NCBI GenBank assembly: GCA_003104895.1
Contig: PQAG01000055.1
Coordinates: 52,906-65,370, forward strand
Direction: 5' to 3'
DNA: 12,465 bases
Source of the DNA: Nitrosomonadales bacterium
Lineage (GTDB): Bacteria > Pseudomonadota > Gammaproteobacteria > Burkholderiales > Sulfuricellaceae
Under the pieces are notes generated by a model, which was given only the letters and a program-made list of their open reading frames with translations, ran no database searches and was not told the origin of the DNA. Made by a program: the position numbers and the translations under genes. Below are positions 6,510-11,946 of this stretch, piece by piece (the first letter of the stretch is position 1; each line of letters begins with the position of its first letter).

Positions 6510-7540
6510 CAGTCTTTTCTTTCGATGAGCATGGCGTCGCCATAGCTGAAGAAGCGGTAGCGCTGTTCCACCGCATGCCGGTAGGCGCGGCGGATATTGT
6601 CCATGCCGGCGAAGGCGGACACCAGCATCAGCAGCGTGGACTTGGGCAGGTGGAAGTTGGTGAGCAGGCGCTCCACCACGCGGAACTGATAGCCCGGCGT
6701 GATGAAAATGCTGGTTTCGCCGTAACCAGCTTTCAGTTCGCCATCTGCCGCGGCGGATTCGAGTGCGCGCAGCGATGTGGTGCCCACCGCCATGACGCGC
6801 CCGCCCTCGCTTCTGGCGCGGGCAATCGCATCCACTGTCTCCTGCGGCACCTGATAGCACTCGCTGTGCATCTGGTGTTCGGCGATGTTGTCCACCCGCA
6901 CCGGCTGGAAGGTGCCAGCGCCGACGTGCAGCGTGACATAGGCAGTGCGCACGCCCATGGCTTCGAGCTCGGCCAGCATCGCTTCGTCGAAATGCAGGCC
7001 GGCGGTGGGGGCTGCAACGGCGCCGGGTTGGCTGGCATAGACCGTCTGATAGCGCGTTTCATCCACCGCGTCCGGCGCGTGGGTGATGTAGGGCGGCAGG
7101 GGCAGGCTGCCGTGGCGCTCCAGCAGGGTCAGGACGGATTCGTCCCCTGTGAATTCAAGCCGGTAAAGCGCGCCTTCCTTTTCCATTACCCTGACCGCGA
7201 GGCAGCCTTCCAACAGCAGAGCAGAGCCCGGCTGCGGGCTATGGCTGGCGCGGATGTGCGCCAGGGCATGGTGCTCGTCGAGCACCCGCTCCACCAGCAC
7301 CTCGATCTTGCCGCCGCTTTCCTTGGCGCCATGGAGGCGCGCCTTGATCACCCGGGTGTCGTTGAATACCAGCAAGTCGCCCGCCTTCAGGTAAGCCGGC
7401 AGGTGGCGGAACAAATCGTCGCGCAGTTCACCAGAGGGCGCGTCCAGATACAGCAGGCGGCTGTGGCGGCGCTGCCCAGCGGGAAACTGGGCGATCAGCT
7501 CGCCGGGCAGGGTGAAGTCGAAATCCGCCAAAGTGAGCAC
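6509..7540 (-). CDS. queA: S-adenosylmethionine:tRNA ribosyltransferase-isomerase
   Basis: QueA moves and isomerises the ribosyl group of SAM onto preQ1-tRNA to make epoxyqueuosine. Conserved blocks run the whole length: LPGELIAQFPAGQR, LLVFNDTRVIKARL, LPLPPYI, GAVAAPTAGLHF, HVGAGTFQPV, LLTNFHLPKSTLLMLVSAFAG and the C-terminal YRFFSYGDAMLI. I chose the GTG at 7538-7540, giving 343 aa, because it starts just before ADFDFTLP as family members do, and AAGG lies about 10 nt upstream. An in-frame ATG at 7571-7573 would add 11 residues but has no ribosome binding site and would leave only ~40 bp to the divergent gene. The gene is the first of the queA-tgt pair. Confidence 0.96.
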   Translation of the reverse strand: MLTLADFDFTLPGELIAQFPAGQRRHSRLLYLDAPSGELRDDLFRHLPAYLKAGDLLVFNDTRVIKARLHGAKESGGKIEVLVERVLDEHHALAHIRASHSPQPGSALLLEGCLAVRVMEKEGALYRLEFTGDESVLTLLERHGSLPLPPYITHAPDAVDETRYQTVYASQPGAVAAPTAGLHFDEAMLAELEAMGVRTAYVTLHVGAGTFQPVRVDNIAEHQMHSECYQVPQETVDAIARARSEGGRVMAVGTTSLRALESAAADGELKAGYGETSIFITPGYQFRVVERLLTNFHLPKSTLLMLVSAFAGMDNIRRAYRHAVEQRYRFFSYGDAMLIERKD

Positions 7541-7613
7541 GGGCGAATCGCCTTGTTTGATCGAAGCAGGCATTGGGCTAGAATTCGGTAAATTTCTGTT
7601 AAACGGTTCGGGA

Positions 7614-7976
7614 ATGAGAGTGATGACGAATAAATTGACTGGCCTGATTCTGCTGTTGCTGCTCGCCGCCTGCGACATCAATCAGCCCAAGACGCCGAAG
7701 CTGGAAGGCCAGTGGCAGTGCCGAAACGGCATCACGATCACCTTCAGCGGCCAGCAGGATTACACGGTCACCAGCCCCGCGGGCGAATCAGCCGGAGTGT
7801 ACAAGTTAAAGGCAGGGGAAAACAACTACCACGGTATCGAGTGGAATTCCGGGGACAAGGATAAGGAAGCGCCTCTGCCATCCCGCTTCCGCTATTTCGA
7901 GACCGACAGGCTGATCCGCCTGTTCTTCTACACGCATGACGTCGAGCAGGCCGTGCCGTGCGAACGCGGGCGCTGA
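7614..7976 (+). CDS. Small putative lipoprotein of unknown function
   Basis: The 120-aa product starts MRVMTNK, followed by a hydrophobic stretch and a lipobox, LLLAAC, with the lipid-modified Cys at residue 20. An Asp follows the Cys. In Escherichia coli, Asp at this +2 position favours retention in the inner membrane; whether that holds here is unknown. The ~100-residue mature part has the strings LEGQWQCRNGITITFSGQQDY and AGVYKLKAGENNYHGIEW (given in part), which suggest a small beta-rich domain. I recognise no named family. The start could also be the ATG at 7623, which has a more reasonable distance to GGGA. It is divergent from queA and ends 4 bases before the convergent neighbour. Confidence 0.8.
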   Translation: MRVMTNKLTGLILLLLLAACDINQPKTPKLEGQWQCRNGITITFSGQQDYTVTSPAGESAGVYKLKAGENNYHGIEWNSGDKDKEAPLPSRFRYFETDRLIRLFFYTHDVEQAVPCERGR

Positions 7977-7980
7977 TTAT

Positions 7981-8604
7981 TCAGTGTGCCTGGTTCTTGT
8001 CGATATTTGTTTCGCGCTCGAGTTCCTGCGCGAGCTGCGCACGGTATTCCTCCATCCTGGCATGAAAATCTTCCGCATCGCCGTAATCCAGGAAGTTGGC
8101 ATAGCGCCGGTGGGCGCTGAGTATCTTGCGCGCATGCTTGATCGGACAGAAATACTGCTCGGTGCGGGCTGTCACCTCGCGCGCGTAGGCAAGCACCCCA
8201 TTGGCGTATGAGCAGTAGAGGCAGTGGAATTTTTCGAAAATATTGAGGTAGGCCAGGTGCTGGTGGTCGAATACGACGTAATCGGAACGCCGGGCCTTGG
8301 GAATGCCGTAAACCGGAAAGCAGCTTAGCTGGTAGAACGAGACGCACAGGTCGGTCAGGGCCAGAGGAACAAACATGCCGTAGATGATGGGGACGGTGAG
8401 CAGGTTCTGGGGGGGGATGGAAAGCAGCCAGGGAAATATGCCGCGTTTCAGCTTGAGGTGCGTATCCCTGATGGCGTGTTCGAATTCAACGCGCTTCCCC
8501 TCGATCTGGTAGCGCCAGCGCCCTTCCTGTTCCTGAATCGATGCGCGCAACTCGTCTTCGAGAGCGGTGATGTGGTTGAGAATGCGCCGAATTTTGTCGT
8601 TCAT
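7981..8604 (-). CDS. Conserved membrane protein with HCxxC / FCPIKH motif, function unknown
   Basis: The 207-aa product has an N-terminal Glu/Arg-rich helical part (residues 1-50) and a hydrophobic middle (about 55-100) with one or two membrane segments (NLLTVPIIYGMFVPLALTD). A soluble C-terminal half carries KFHCLYCSYANG (H127, C128, C131) and YFCPIKHAR (C153, H157). The closely spaced Cys and His residues could bind a metal or form disulfides. This is inference. The protein looks like one of the uncharacterised proteins conserved in betaproteobacteria, and I assign no function. The ATG at 8602-8604 opens a natural-looking N-terminus (MNDKIRRILNHITALEDELR), although no clear Shine-Dalgarno precedes it. 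Confidence 0.85.
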   Translation of the reverse strand: MNDKIRRILNHITALEDELRASIQEQEGRWRYQIEGKRVEFEHAIRDTHLKLKRGIFPWLLSIPPQNLLTVPIIYGMFVPLALTDLCVSFYQLSCFPVYGIPKARRSDYVVFDHQHLAYLNIFEKFHCLYCSYANGVLAYAREVTARTEQYFCPIKHARKILSAHRRYANFLDYGDAEDFHARMEEYRAQLAQELERETNIDKNQAH

Positions 8605-8663
8605 GGTGGCGCATTCTAACAGCCGCCTGATCAGGAAGTAAGTATCCCCCTGACTCCATGTAT

Positions 8664-8691
8664 TTGCCTATACCCATCGATAAATTATAGG
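8664..8691 (+). promoter_or_regulatory. Possible sigma-70 promoter upstream of the hsp20 gene
   Basis: TTGCCT (8664-8669) and TATAGG (8686-8691) are separated by 16 bases in an AT-rich patch. This would give a 5' leader of about 145 bases before the heat-shock gene. The -10 match is modest, and heat-shock genes may use another sigma factor, so this is a weak call. Confidence 0.3.
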
Positions 8692-8809
8692 TTTATTATT
8701 TTTACTGTATGGATTCATCCTCGGCGAGTGCGGCCATACTGGTTGCCGCACTGTGATTGTTGCGGTGGAATGTCACAGGCAGGTGACGCAATGAAGAACT
8801 GGACGTTGG

Positions 8810-8835
8810 TTTCTTAAACTTGAACGGCAAAGGAG
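8810..8835 (+). promoter_or_regulatory. Possible RNA thermometer hairpin masking the hsp20 ribosome binding site
   Basis: TTTCTT (8810-8815) can pair with AAGGAG (8830-8835), the Shine-Dalgarno of the hsp20 gene, through four Watson-Crick and two G-U pairs across a 14-base loop. A weak U-rich stem over the ribosome binding site is typical of fourU-like thermometers of small heat-shock genes. The stem is short, so it may be chance. Confidence 0.25.
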
Positions 8836-8842
8836 AGCAATC

Positions 8843-9400
8843 ATGGCCAAAAATGACAAGCCTCAGACGGCAGTTGCAAAGCAGGAAAGCAAAGCGGTCG
8901 CAAAACCCCAACCCTCCACTGCCATCAGCCCTGCGGGAGAGATGGAAAGAATGTTCGAGCGCGTAAGGGATATCGAAAAAAGAATGTTCGACAGTTTCTT
9001 CCGGCGTGACTGGATGTCGCCATTGCGCTGGGAAGAGCCGGTATTTCCGGAGTTCGGCGAAATTTTCAAGCTGGGCGGGCCCAAGGTCGATGTCATCGAG
9101 CGCGATACCGAGGTGCTGGTGCGGGCTGAAGTGCCGGGCGTTGCCAAGGACGATCTGGACATCTCGCTGACCGAGAATTCCGTGACGCTGCGAGGCAAGA
9201 CGCGGCACGAGGAGAAGGAGGAAAAGGGAGCCTACCGGCGCATGGAAATCAGCCGCGGTGAGTTTGCGCGCACCCTGCATCTGCCAGCAGGCGTTGACGC
9301 TGCCAAGGCAAGCGCGAAATTCAAGGACGGCGTGCTGGAACTGACGCTGCCGAAACTCAAGAAGACCCAGCGTCACACGGTAAAGATCGAGGAAGGCTGA
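8843..9400 (+). CDS. Hsp20 / alpha-crystallin family small heat-shock protein
   Basis: This is a cytoplasmic ATP-independent chaperone that holds unfolding proteins. The 185-aa product has a long polar N-terminal arm (residues 1-75, Ala/Lys-rich at first, then MERMFERVRDIEKRMFDSFF). The alpha-crystallin domain follows (about 79-172): KVDVIERDTEVLVRAEVPGV, SVTLRGKTRHEEKEEKGAY, then FARTLHLPAGVD and the signature GVLELTLPK. The C-terminal tail VKIEEG offers a V-x-I anchor for oligomers. The start has AGGAG 7 nt upstream. A 6-bp hairpin (AGGAAG/CTTCCT, 9390-9407) with the stop codon in its loop lies at the end, without a T-run. The universal stress gene follows 87 bp later, and the two may be co-expressed. 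Confidence 0.96.
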   Translation: MAKNDKPQTAVAKQESKAVAKPQPSTAISPAGEMERMFERVRDIEKRMFDSFFRRDWMSPLRWEEPVFPEFGEIFKLGGPKVDVIERDTEVLVRAEVPGVAKDDLDISLTENSVTLRGKTRHEEKEEKGAYRRMEISRGEFARTLHLPAGVDAAKASAKFKDGVLELTLPKLKKTQRHTVKIEEG

Positions 9401-9487
9401 TCTTCCTTCATATAGAGCCTATTTCAGTGACAGTGGATAAGGGAACATCAATCATCATTTGAACCAGCAATGGCGGGGTGAGAAGAC

Positions 9488-9934
9488 ATGTACAAGCGAA
9501 TCCTGGTTGCAGTAGATGGAAGCCACACTTCAAATCTGGCGCTGGATGAGGCAATCAGGATAGCCAGGGAATCCCAGGGGGTGCTGCGCCTTGTGCATGT
9601 ATTCAACCCGGTGGTGTTCAATACAGAAGGGGAGTTTTACGCATACCCTGATTTGTTGGACGCAATGCACCGTGGCGCTGAAATTGTTCTGAATACAGCT
9701 GTTGCTCATGCAAAGCAGGCAGGCGTTGCCTGTGAGGGAAAGCTGCTGGAAATAAATATCATTGGGCACCGGATCCCGGAAATGATCGCTGAGGAAGCCA
9801 AGACCTGGCTTGCTGACATTATCGTGATCGGAACCCACGGGCGCCAGGGCATGCATCGCCTGTTAATCGGCAGCGTGGCCGAAGGCGTAGTGCGCACCGC
9901 GACAGTCCCGGTATTGCTGATACGCGGAGAATAA
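9488..9934 (+). CDS. Universal stress protein, UspA family, ATP-binding type
   Basis: The 148-aa product is a single Usp domain, the usual length. It opens MYKRILVAVDGSHTSNLALDEA and contains the nucleotide-binding pattern G-2x-G-9x-G-S (G115, G118, G128, S129 in IGTHGRQGMHRLLIGSVAEG), followed by VVRTATVPVLLIR. Members with this motif bind ATP and form dimers that support survival under stress. The exact role of this copy is unknown. GGGGTGAG precedes the ATG at a usable distance. Its position after an Hsp20 gene makes a small stress cluster. Confidence 0.95.
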   Translation: MYKRILVAVDGSHTSNLALDEAIRIARESQGVLRLVHVFNPVVFNTEGEFYAYPDLLDAMHRGAEIVLNTAVAHAKQAGVACEGKLLEINIIGHRIPEMIAEEAKTWLADIIVIGTHGRQGMHRLLIGSVAEGVVRTATVPVLLIRGE

Positions 9935-9962
9935 GCTCCCGGTCCGTCCAGGGCCTTTCCGG

Positions 9963-9983
9963 GCGGCGCGCAGACGGCGCCGC
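9963..9983 (+). terminator. GC-rich hairpin after the universal stress gene
   Basis: GCGGCGC (9963-9969) pairs perfectly with GCGCCGC (9977-9983) across a 7-base loop, 29 bases after the stop codon. There is no T-run, so it may be a weak terminator or simply an mRNA-stabilising stem. Confidence 0.3.
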
Positions 9984-9986
9984 TAC

Positions 9987-10015
9987 TTGCTGAAATCGGT
10001 GTTTTGGTTGATAAT
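9987..10015 (+). promoter_or_regulatory. Promoter of tRNA-Leu
   Basis: TTGCTG (9987-9992) and GATAAT (10010-10015) are spaced by exactly 17 bases. Transcription would begin near 10022, about 9 bases before the mature tRNA 5' end. Confidence 0.6.
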
Positions 10016-10030
10016 CGCCGCTCTCTATCA

Positions 10031-10117
10031 GCCGGGATGGCGGAACTGGTAGACGCACGGGACTCAAAATCCCGCGGTGGCAACATCGTGCCGGTTCGAT
10101 TCCGGCTCCCGGCACCA
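10031..10117 (+). tRNA. tRNA-Leu, anticodon CAA
   Basis: The 87-nt gene folds as a class II tRNA with an encoded CCA end. The acceptor arms are GCCGGGA and TCCCGGC, the D-arm contains AACTGGTAGAC, and the anticodon stem GGGA/TCCC holds the loop CTCAAAA with anticodon CAA. A leucine-type long variable arm and the T-arm (GCCGG TTCGATT CCGGC) follow. Its 3' 60 bases recur in damaged form at 11388-11446, so this tRNA gene is the likely integration target of the element that follows. Confidence 0.96.
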
Positions 10118-10141
10118 ATAAAATCAATCAGTTAAGCGCAA

Positions 10142-10175
10142 AAAACGGACCCTGTCCAGGGCGTTTTCCTTTTTT
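10142..10175 (+). terminator. Terminator downstream of tRNA-Leu
   Basis: AAAACG (10142-10147) and CGTTTT (10162-10167) form an outer stem, with an inner stem CCCT/AGGG around the loop GTCC and a two-base GA bulge. T-runs follow (TTTT, CC, TTTTTT), consistent with rho-independent termination of the tRNA transcript. The last T-run merges with the TTTTTGCCGCA boxes. Confidence 0.6.
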
Positions 10176-10192
10176 GCCGCATTTTTGCCGCA
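10171..10192 (+). repeat. Tandem TTTTTGCCGCA boxes (possible integrase arm sites, left end)
   Basis: TTTTTGCCGCA occurs twice head to tail with no gap (10171-10181, 10182-10192), 53 bases after the tRNA 3' end. TTTTGCCGCA occurs again at 11273-11282 near the other end of the tRNA-flanked segment. Repeated short boxes near both junctions fit arm-type binding sites of a tyrosine integrase. This is inference. Confidence 0.55.
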
Positions 10193-10201
10193 CGGCTGCC
10201 G

Positions 10202-10570
10202 TTGGCACTCGCAATCGACGAACGGTTCTGGGCCTATCTGACACACACTGTGTTTTGGGAATACATGGCAGTCCGCTGGCCTGTTTCGAAGGCACTCGGC
10301 ACGCAGAAGCCGGAAGGCTATCTCCGCGAGCACTACTTCTTCATGGGCAATCGCGACCGCGCGCTCATCCGCAATGGGATTTCGAGGCTGTGGTGGTATG
10401 GCCATGTTTCCTACGATGCCGGCAGGAGCAATCCGCCCGCACCAGACGGCGCTGCTGGGTCACATCCCGGGAGGCCTGCTGATCCAAACCGAACAACCGG
10501 TACCAATGCCAAAACCCGTCTTACACAAAACCCGTCTGGCAGTCGACAGGCTGAGTGGTTGCATCTATAA
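10202..10570 (+). pseudogene. Broken gene fragment with RLWW motif, function unknown
   Basis: The frame encodes ERFWAYLTHTVFWEYMAVRW, then EGYLREHYFFMGNRDRALIR and NGISRLWWYGHVSYDAGRSNP, a clearly protein-like stretch of about 75 residues. After that it turns into Pro/Arg/Thr-rich text of low quality. The frame starts at a TTG without a ribosome binding site, directly after the repeat boxes. After ~10430 another frame reads HQTALLGHIPGGLLIQ, which may be its continuation after a frameshift. I suspect a relation to the DUF6339-type proteins (aromatic WAYLTH and RLWW motifs) but cannot confirm it. It looks like a 5'-truncated, decayed passenger gene of the tRNA-Leu element. Confidence 0.55.
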
Positions 10571-10571
10571 T
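10543..10571 (+). promoter_or_regulatory. Strong sigma-70 promoter of vapBC
   Basis: TCGACA (10543-10548, five of six consensus bases) and a perfect TATAAT (10566-10571) are 17 bases apart. The expected transcription start near 10578 is about 29 bases before the vapB start codon. An 11-base direct repeat, AAAACCCGTCT, occurs at 10511-10521 and 10527-10537, just ahead of the -35 box. Confidence 0.75.
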
Positions 10572-10587
10572 CGCATCATCTGGTGCG
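10572..10587. promoter_or_regulatory. Candidate VapBC operator palindrome
   Basis: CGCATCATCTGGTGCG is a nearly perfect inverted repeat, with six of seven outer pairs matching around a TC centre. It begins directly after the -10 box and covers the expected transcription start. VapB-type antitoxins repress their own promoters through such sites, so this position fits autoregulation. Confidence 0.5.
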
Positions 10588-10606
10588 TTCAAAATGGAGA
10601 TGAAAG

Positions 10607-10801
10607 ATGCGAACAACAGTCACACTTGATGACGCGCTCCTTTCCCGGGCGCAAAACCTTAGCGGCCTCAAGGATCGCGGCACGCTCCTGAAGGAGGCAT
10701 TGCGCGCCCTGATTGAGCGGGAGAGCGCCCGCCGGCTCATCCGCCTGGGCGGCACGGAGCCGCAGATTGAGGACATTCCCCGGCGCCGGGAGCCGGTCTA
10801 A
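10607..10801 (+). CDS. VapB-type antitoxin
   Basis: The 64-aa product opens MRTTVTLDDALLSRAQNLSG, a ribbon-helix-helix DNA-binding domain in which the beta strand RTTVTL is followed by two helices ending in LLKEALRALIERESARRL. The charged C-terminal tail (GGTEPQIEDIPRRREPV) should bind and block the toxin. It is the size expected of VapB (type II toxin-antitoxin). GGAG lies 7 nt before the ATG. Its TAA stop is directly followed by the toxin ATG with no gap, so translation is probably coupled. Confidence 0.93.
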   Translation: MRTTVTLDDALLSRAQNLSGLKDRGTLLKEALRALIERESARRLIRLGGTEPQIEDIPRRREPV

Positions 10802-11203
10802 ATGATCCTGGTCGACACCTCGGTCTGGATCGACCATCTGCGGAGAGGCGAGCCCCACCTCGCCGAGCTTCTGGATCGGGGTGTAGCCGCTATCCACGAT
10901 TTCGTCATCGGTGAAATCGCCTGCGGCAATCTCGGGAACCGTCAGGAAGTCCTCTCCCTGCTTTCCTGGCTGCCGAAGTGCGAGTCGGCGACGCATGAGG
11001 AGGCCCTCTTTTTTATCGAGCGGAACCGGTTGATGGGGCGAGGCATCGGGTATATCGATGCCTGCCTGCTGGCGGCGGCCACGCTTTCCAGCGCACGACT
11101 CTGGACGCGCGACAAACGGCTGGCCGGCATTGCCGAGGAGCTTGGGTGCGCGTACTTGCCGAAAACGGAACATGCCGGCAAACGGCAAGACAGCGGTCAT
11201 TGA
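10802..11203 (+). CDS. vapC: VapC-type PIN-domain ribonuclease toxin
   Basis: The 133-aa product is a single PIN domain with the four acidic residues that hold the metal ion: D5 in ILVDTSVWIDHL, E38 in VIGEIACG, D86 in GYIDACLL and D104 in LWTRDKRL. VapC toxins cut tRNA or rRNA when freed from VapB; the target of this one is unknown. The last ~15 residues (EHAGKRQDSGH) look like an ill-conserved tail. All catalytic positions are intact, so the pair is probably functional and may be why this remnant has been kept next to the tRNA. Confidence 0.95.
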   Translation: MILVDTSVWIDHLRRGEPHLAELLDRGVAAIHDFVIGEIACGNLGNRQEVLSLLSWLPKCESATHEEALFFIERNRLMGRGIGYIDACLLAAATLSSARLWTRDKRLAGIAEELGCAYLPKTEHAGKRQDSGH

Positions 11204-11231
11204 AGATGAGCCGCGTCCAGTAGCGGCTGGA

Positions 11232-11249
11232 GATATGGCGCGCCATATC
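11232..11249. repeat. Perfect 18-bp palindrome
   Basis: GATATGGCGCGCCATATC is its own exact reverse complement. It lies 29 bases after the vapC stop, between vapC and the GCCGCA repeats. It could be a protein-binding site for a dimer or recombinase, or a hairpin in the vapBC mRNA. No T-run follows. Confidence 0.7.
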
Positions 11250-11264
11250 GCCGCAAGAAATGTC

Positions 11265-11295
11265 TGCCGCAATTTTGCCGCACTAAGTGCGGCAA
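11265..11295. repeat. TGCCGCA boxes with inverted copy (right-end arm sites?)
   Basis: TGCCGCA occurs at 11265-11271 and 11276-11282 in direct orientation and again inverted at 11288-11294. The last two form a perfect palindrome, TTGCCGCACT and AGTGCGGCAA around a single A (11275-11295). The boxes match those at 10171-10192 next to the intact tRNA. They could be integrase arm sites, with the palindrome alternatively acting as a hairpin at the end of the vapBC transcript. Confidence 0.6.
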
Positions 11296-11387
11296 CTTGC
11301 GGTAAACCAAGGGAACTATGGGTAAGCCAACCTGTTGATTTTATTTAAGAGCAGCCCTGGAAACCGCATGGGCAAAGGGGCCCGGAA

Positions 11388-11446
11388 GGGACTCAAAATC
11401 CCGCGCTGGCGACAGCGTGCCGGTTCGATTCCGGCTCCCGCACCAA
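11388..11446 (+). pseudogene. Displaced 3' fragment of tRNA-Leu (far attachment scar)
   Basis: This stretch matches 10059-10118 of the intact tRNA-Leu from the anticodon stem to CCA in 56 of 60 positions, with three substitutions and one lost G in the acceptor end. The 5' half of a tRNA is missing, so it is not functional. In the usual tRNA integration pattern the element supplies a new 3' end and pushes the old one to its far side. A strong terminator follows directly, as expected behind an original tRNA gene. From 11296 to 11387 I see no gene. Confidence 0.88.
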
Positions 11447-11450
11447 ATAA

Positions 11451-11480
11451 AAAGGGCAGCCTGAAAACAGGCTGCCCTTT
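11451..11480. terminator. Strong bidirectional rho-independent terminator
   Basis: AAAGGGCAGCCTG (11451-11463) pairs perfectly with CAGGCTGCCCTTT (11468-11480) around an AAAA loop. The flanks give a T-rich tail in the minus direction (CCCTTTTTATT). It ends panD transcription from the right and would end tRNA or element transcription from the left. Confidence 0.9.
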
Positions 11481-11501
11481 TCCATTTTTCAGGCAGGTTT
11501 T

Positions 11502-11882
11502 TCAGGCTGCCTGCACCGGGATTTCCCTGCGTCTGTCGATGATGCGGTTGCGTGCGTCCACGTATACCAGCTCGGGCTGGAATTTCTGCAATTCCAGCTC
11601 GTTGTACACGGCGTAGGTGGCGATGATGATCATGTCGCCGGGGTTGGCCTTGTGTGCGGCGGCGCCGTTGACCGAAATCACGCCGGAATCGCGCTGGGCG
11701 CGGATGGCGTAGGTGGTGAAGCGCTCGCCATTGGTGATGTTGTAGATCTCGATCTGCTGGTATTCGCGAATGTCGGCGGCTTCCAGCAAGGTCTCGTCGA
11801 TCGCGCAGGAACCCTCGTAATGAAGCTCGGAGTGGGTGACCGTGACGCGATGCAATTTCGATTTGAGCATGGTTCGTTGCAT
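11502..11882 (-). CDS. panD: Aspartate 1-decarboxylase proenzyme
   Basis: PanD makes beta-alanine from aspartate for pantothenate and coenzyme A. The 126-aa product is the normal proenzyme length. It carries the self-cleavage site HYEGSCAID, where Gly24-Ser25 is cut to make the pyruvoyl group, together with TMLKSKLHRVTVTH (Lys9), NGERFTTYAI and the core SVNGAAAH. The start at 11880-11882 gives MQRTMLKSK, in register with the Escherichia coli enzyme, and GAGGGGAG lies just upstream. A longer frame upstream has no support. It is a single-gene unit with its own promoter and terminator, apart from panB and panC. Confidence 0.98.
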   Translation of the reverse strand: MQRTMLKSKLHRVTVTHSELHYEGSCAIDETLLEAADIREYQQIEIYNITNGERFTTYAIRAQRDSGVISVNGAAAHKANPGDMIIIATYAVYNELELQKFQPELVYVDARNRIIDRRREIPVQAA

Positions 11883-11916
11883 GAAGCTCCCCTCAGAACA
11901 GGGACAAAGGGCAAGT

Positions 11917-11945
11917 ATTATAATCTGCAGTTGGTGGTAATACAA
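11917..11945 (-). promoter_or_regulatory. Promoter of panD
   Basis: On the minus strand TTGTAT (11940-11945) and a perfect TATAAT (11917-11922) are 17 bases apart. Transcription should start near 11910, about 28 bases before the panD start codon. The -35 box begins one base beyond the stop codon of the upstream gene. Confidence 0.7.
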
Positions 11946-11946
11946 A

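Noticed and set aside
5331..7591. Plus-strand open frames of 404 and 338 codons opposite tgt and queA
   Set aside because: They are antisense shadows of two well-recognised enzymes, with biased composition and no motifs.
9944..10168. GTCCAGGGC followed by TTTCC-like bases at 9946 and again at 10154, as a possible pair of junction repeats around tRNA-Leu
   Set aside because: The match is short and imperfect, and the second copy is explained by the terminator hairpin after the tRNA. The tRNA 3'-end duplication is a much better junction.
10374..10691. 105-codon plus-strand open frame overlapping the start of vapB
   Set aside because: It runs out of frame through the vapBC promoter, operator and vapB itself. 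Only its early part (HQTALLGHIPGGLLIQ) might be a frameshifted tail of the decayed gene.
11388..11446. A second functional tRNA-Leu
   Set aside because: Only the 3' part is present. There is no matching acceptor 5' strand or D-arm, and the acceptor end has lost a G.
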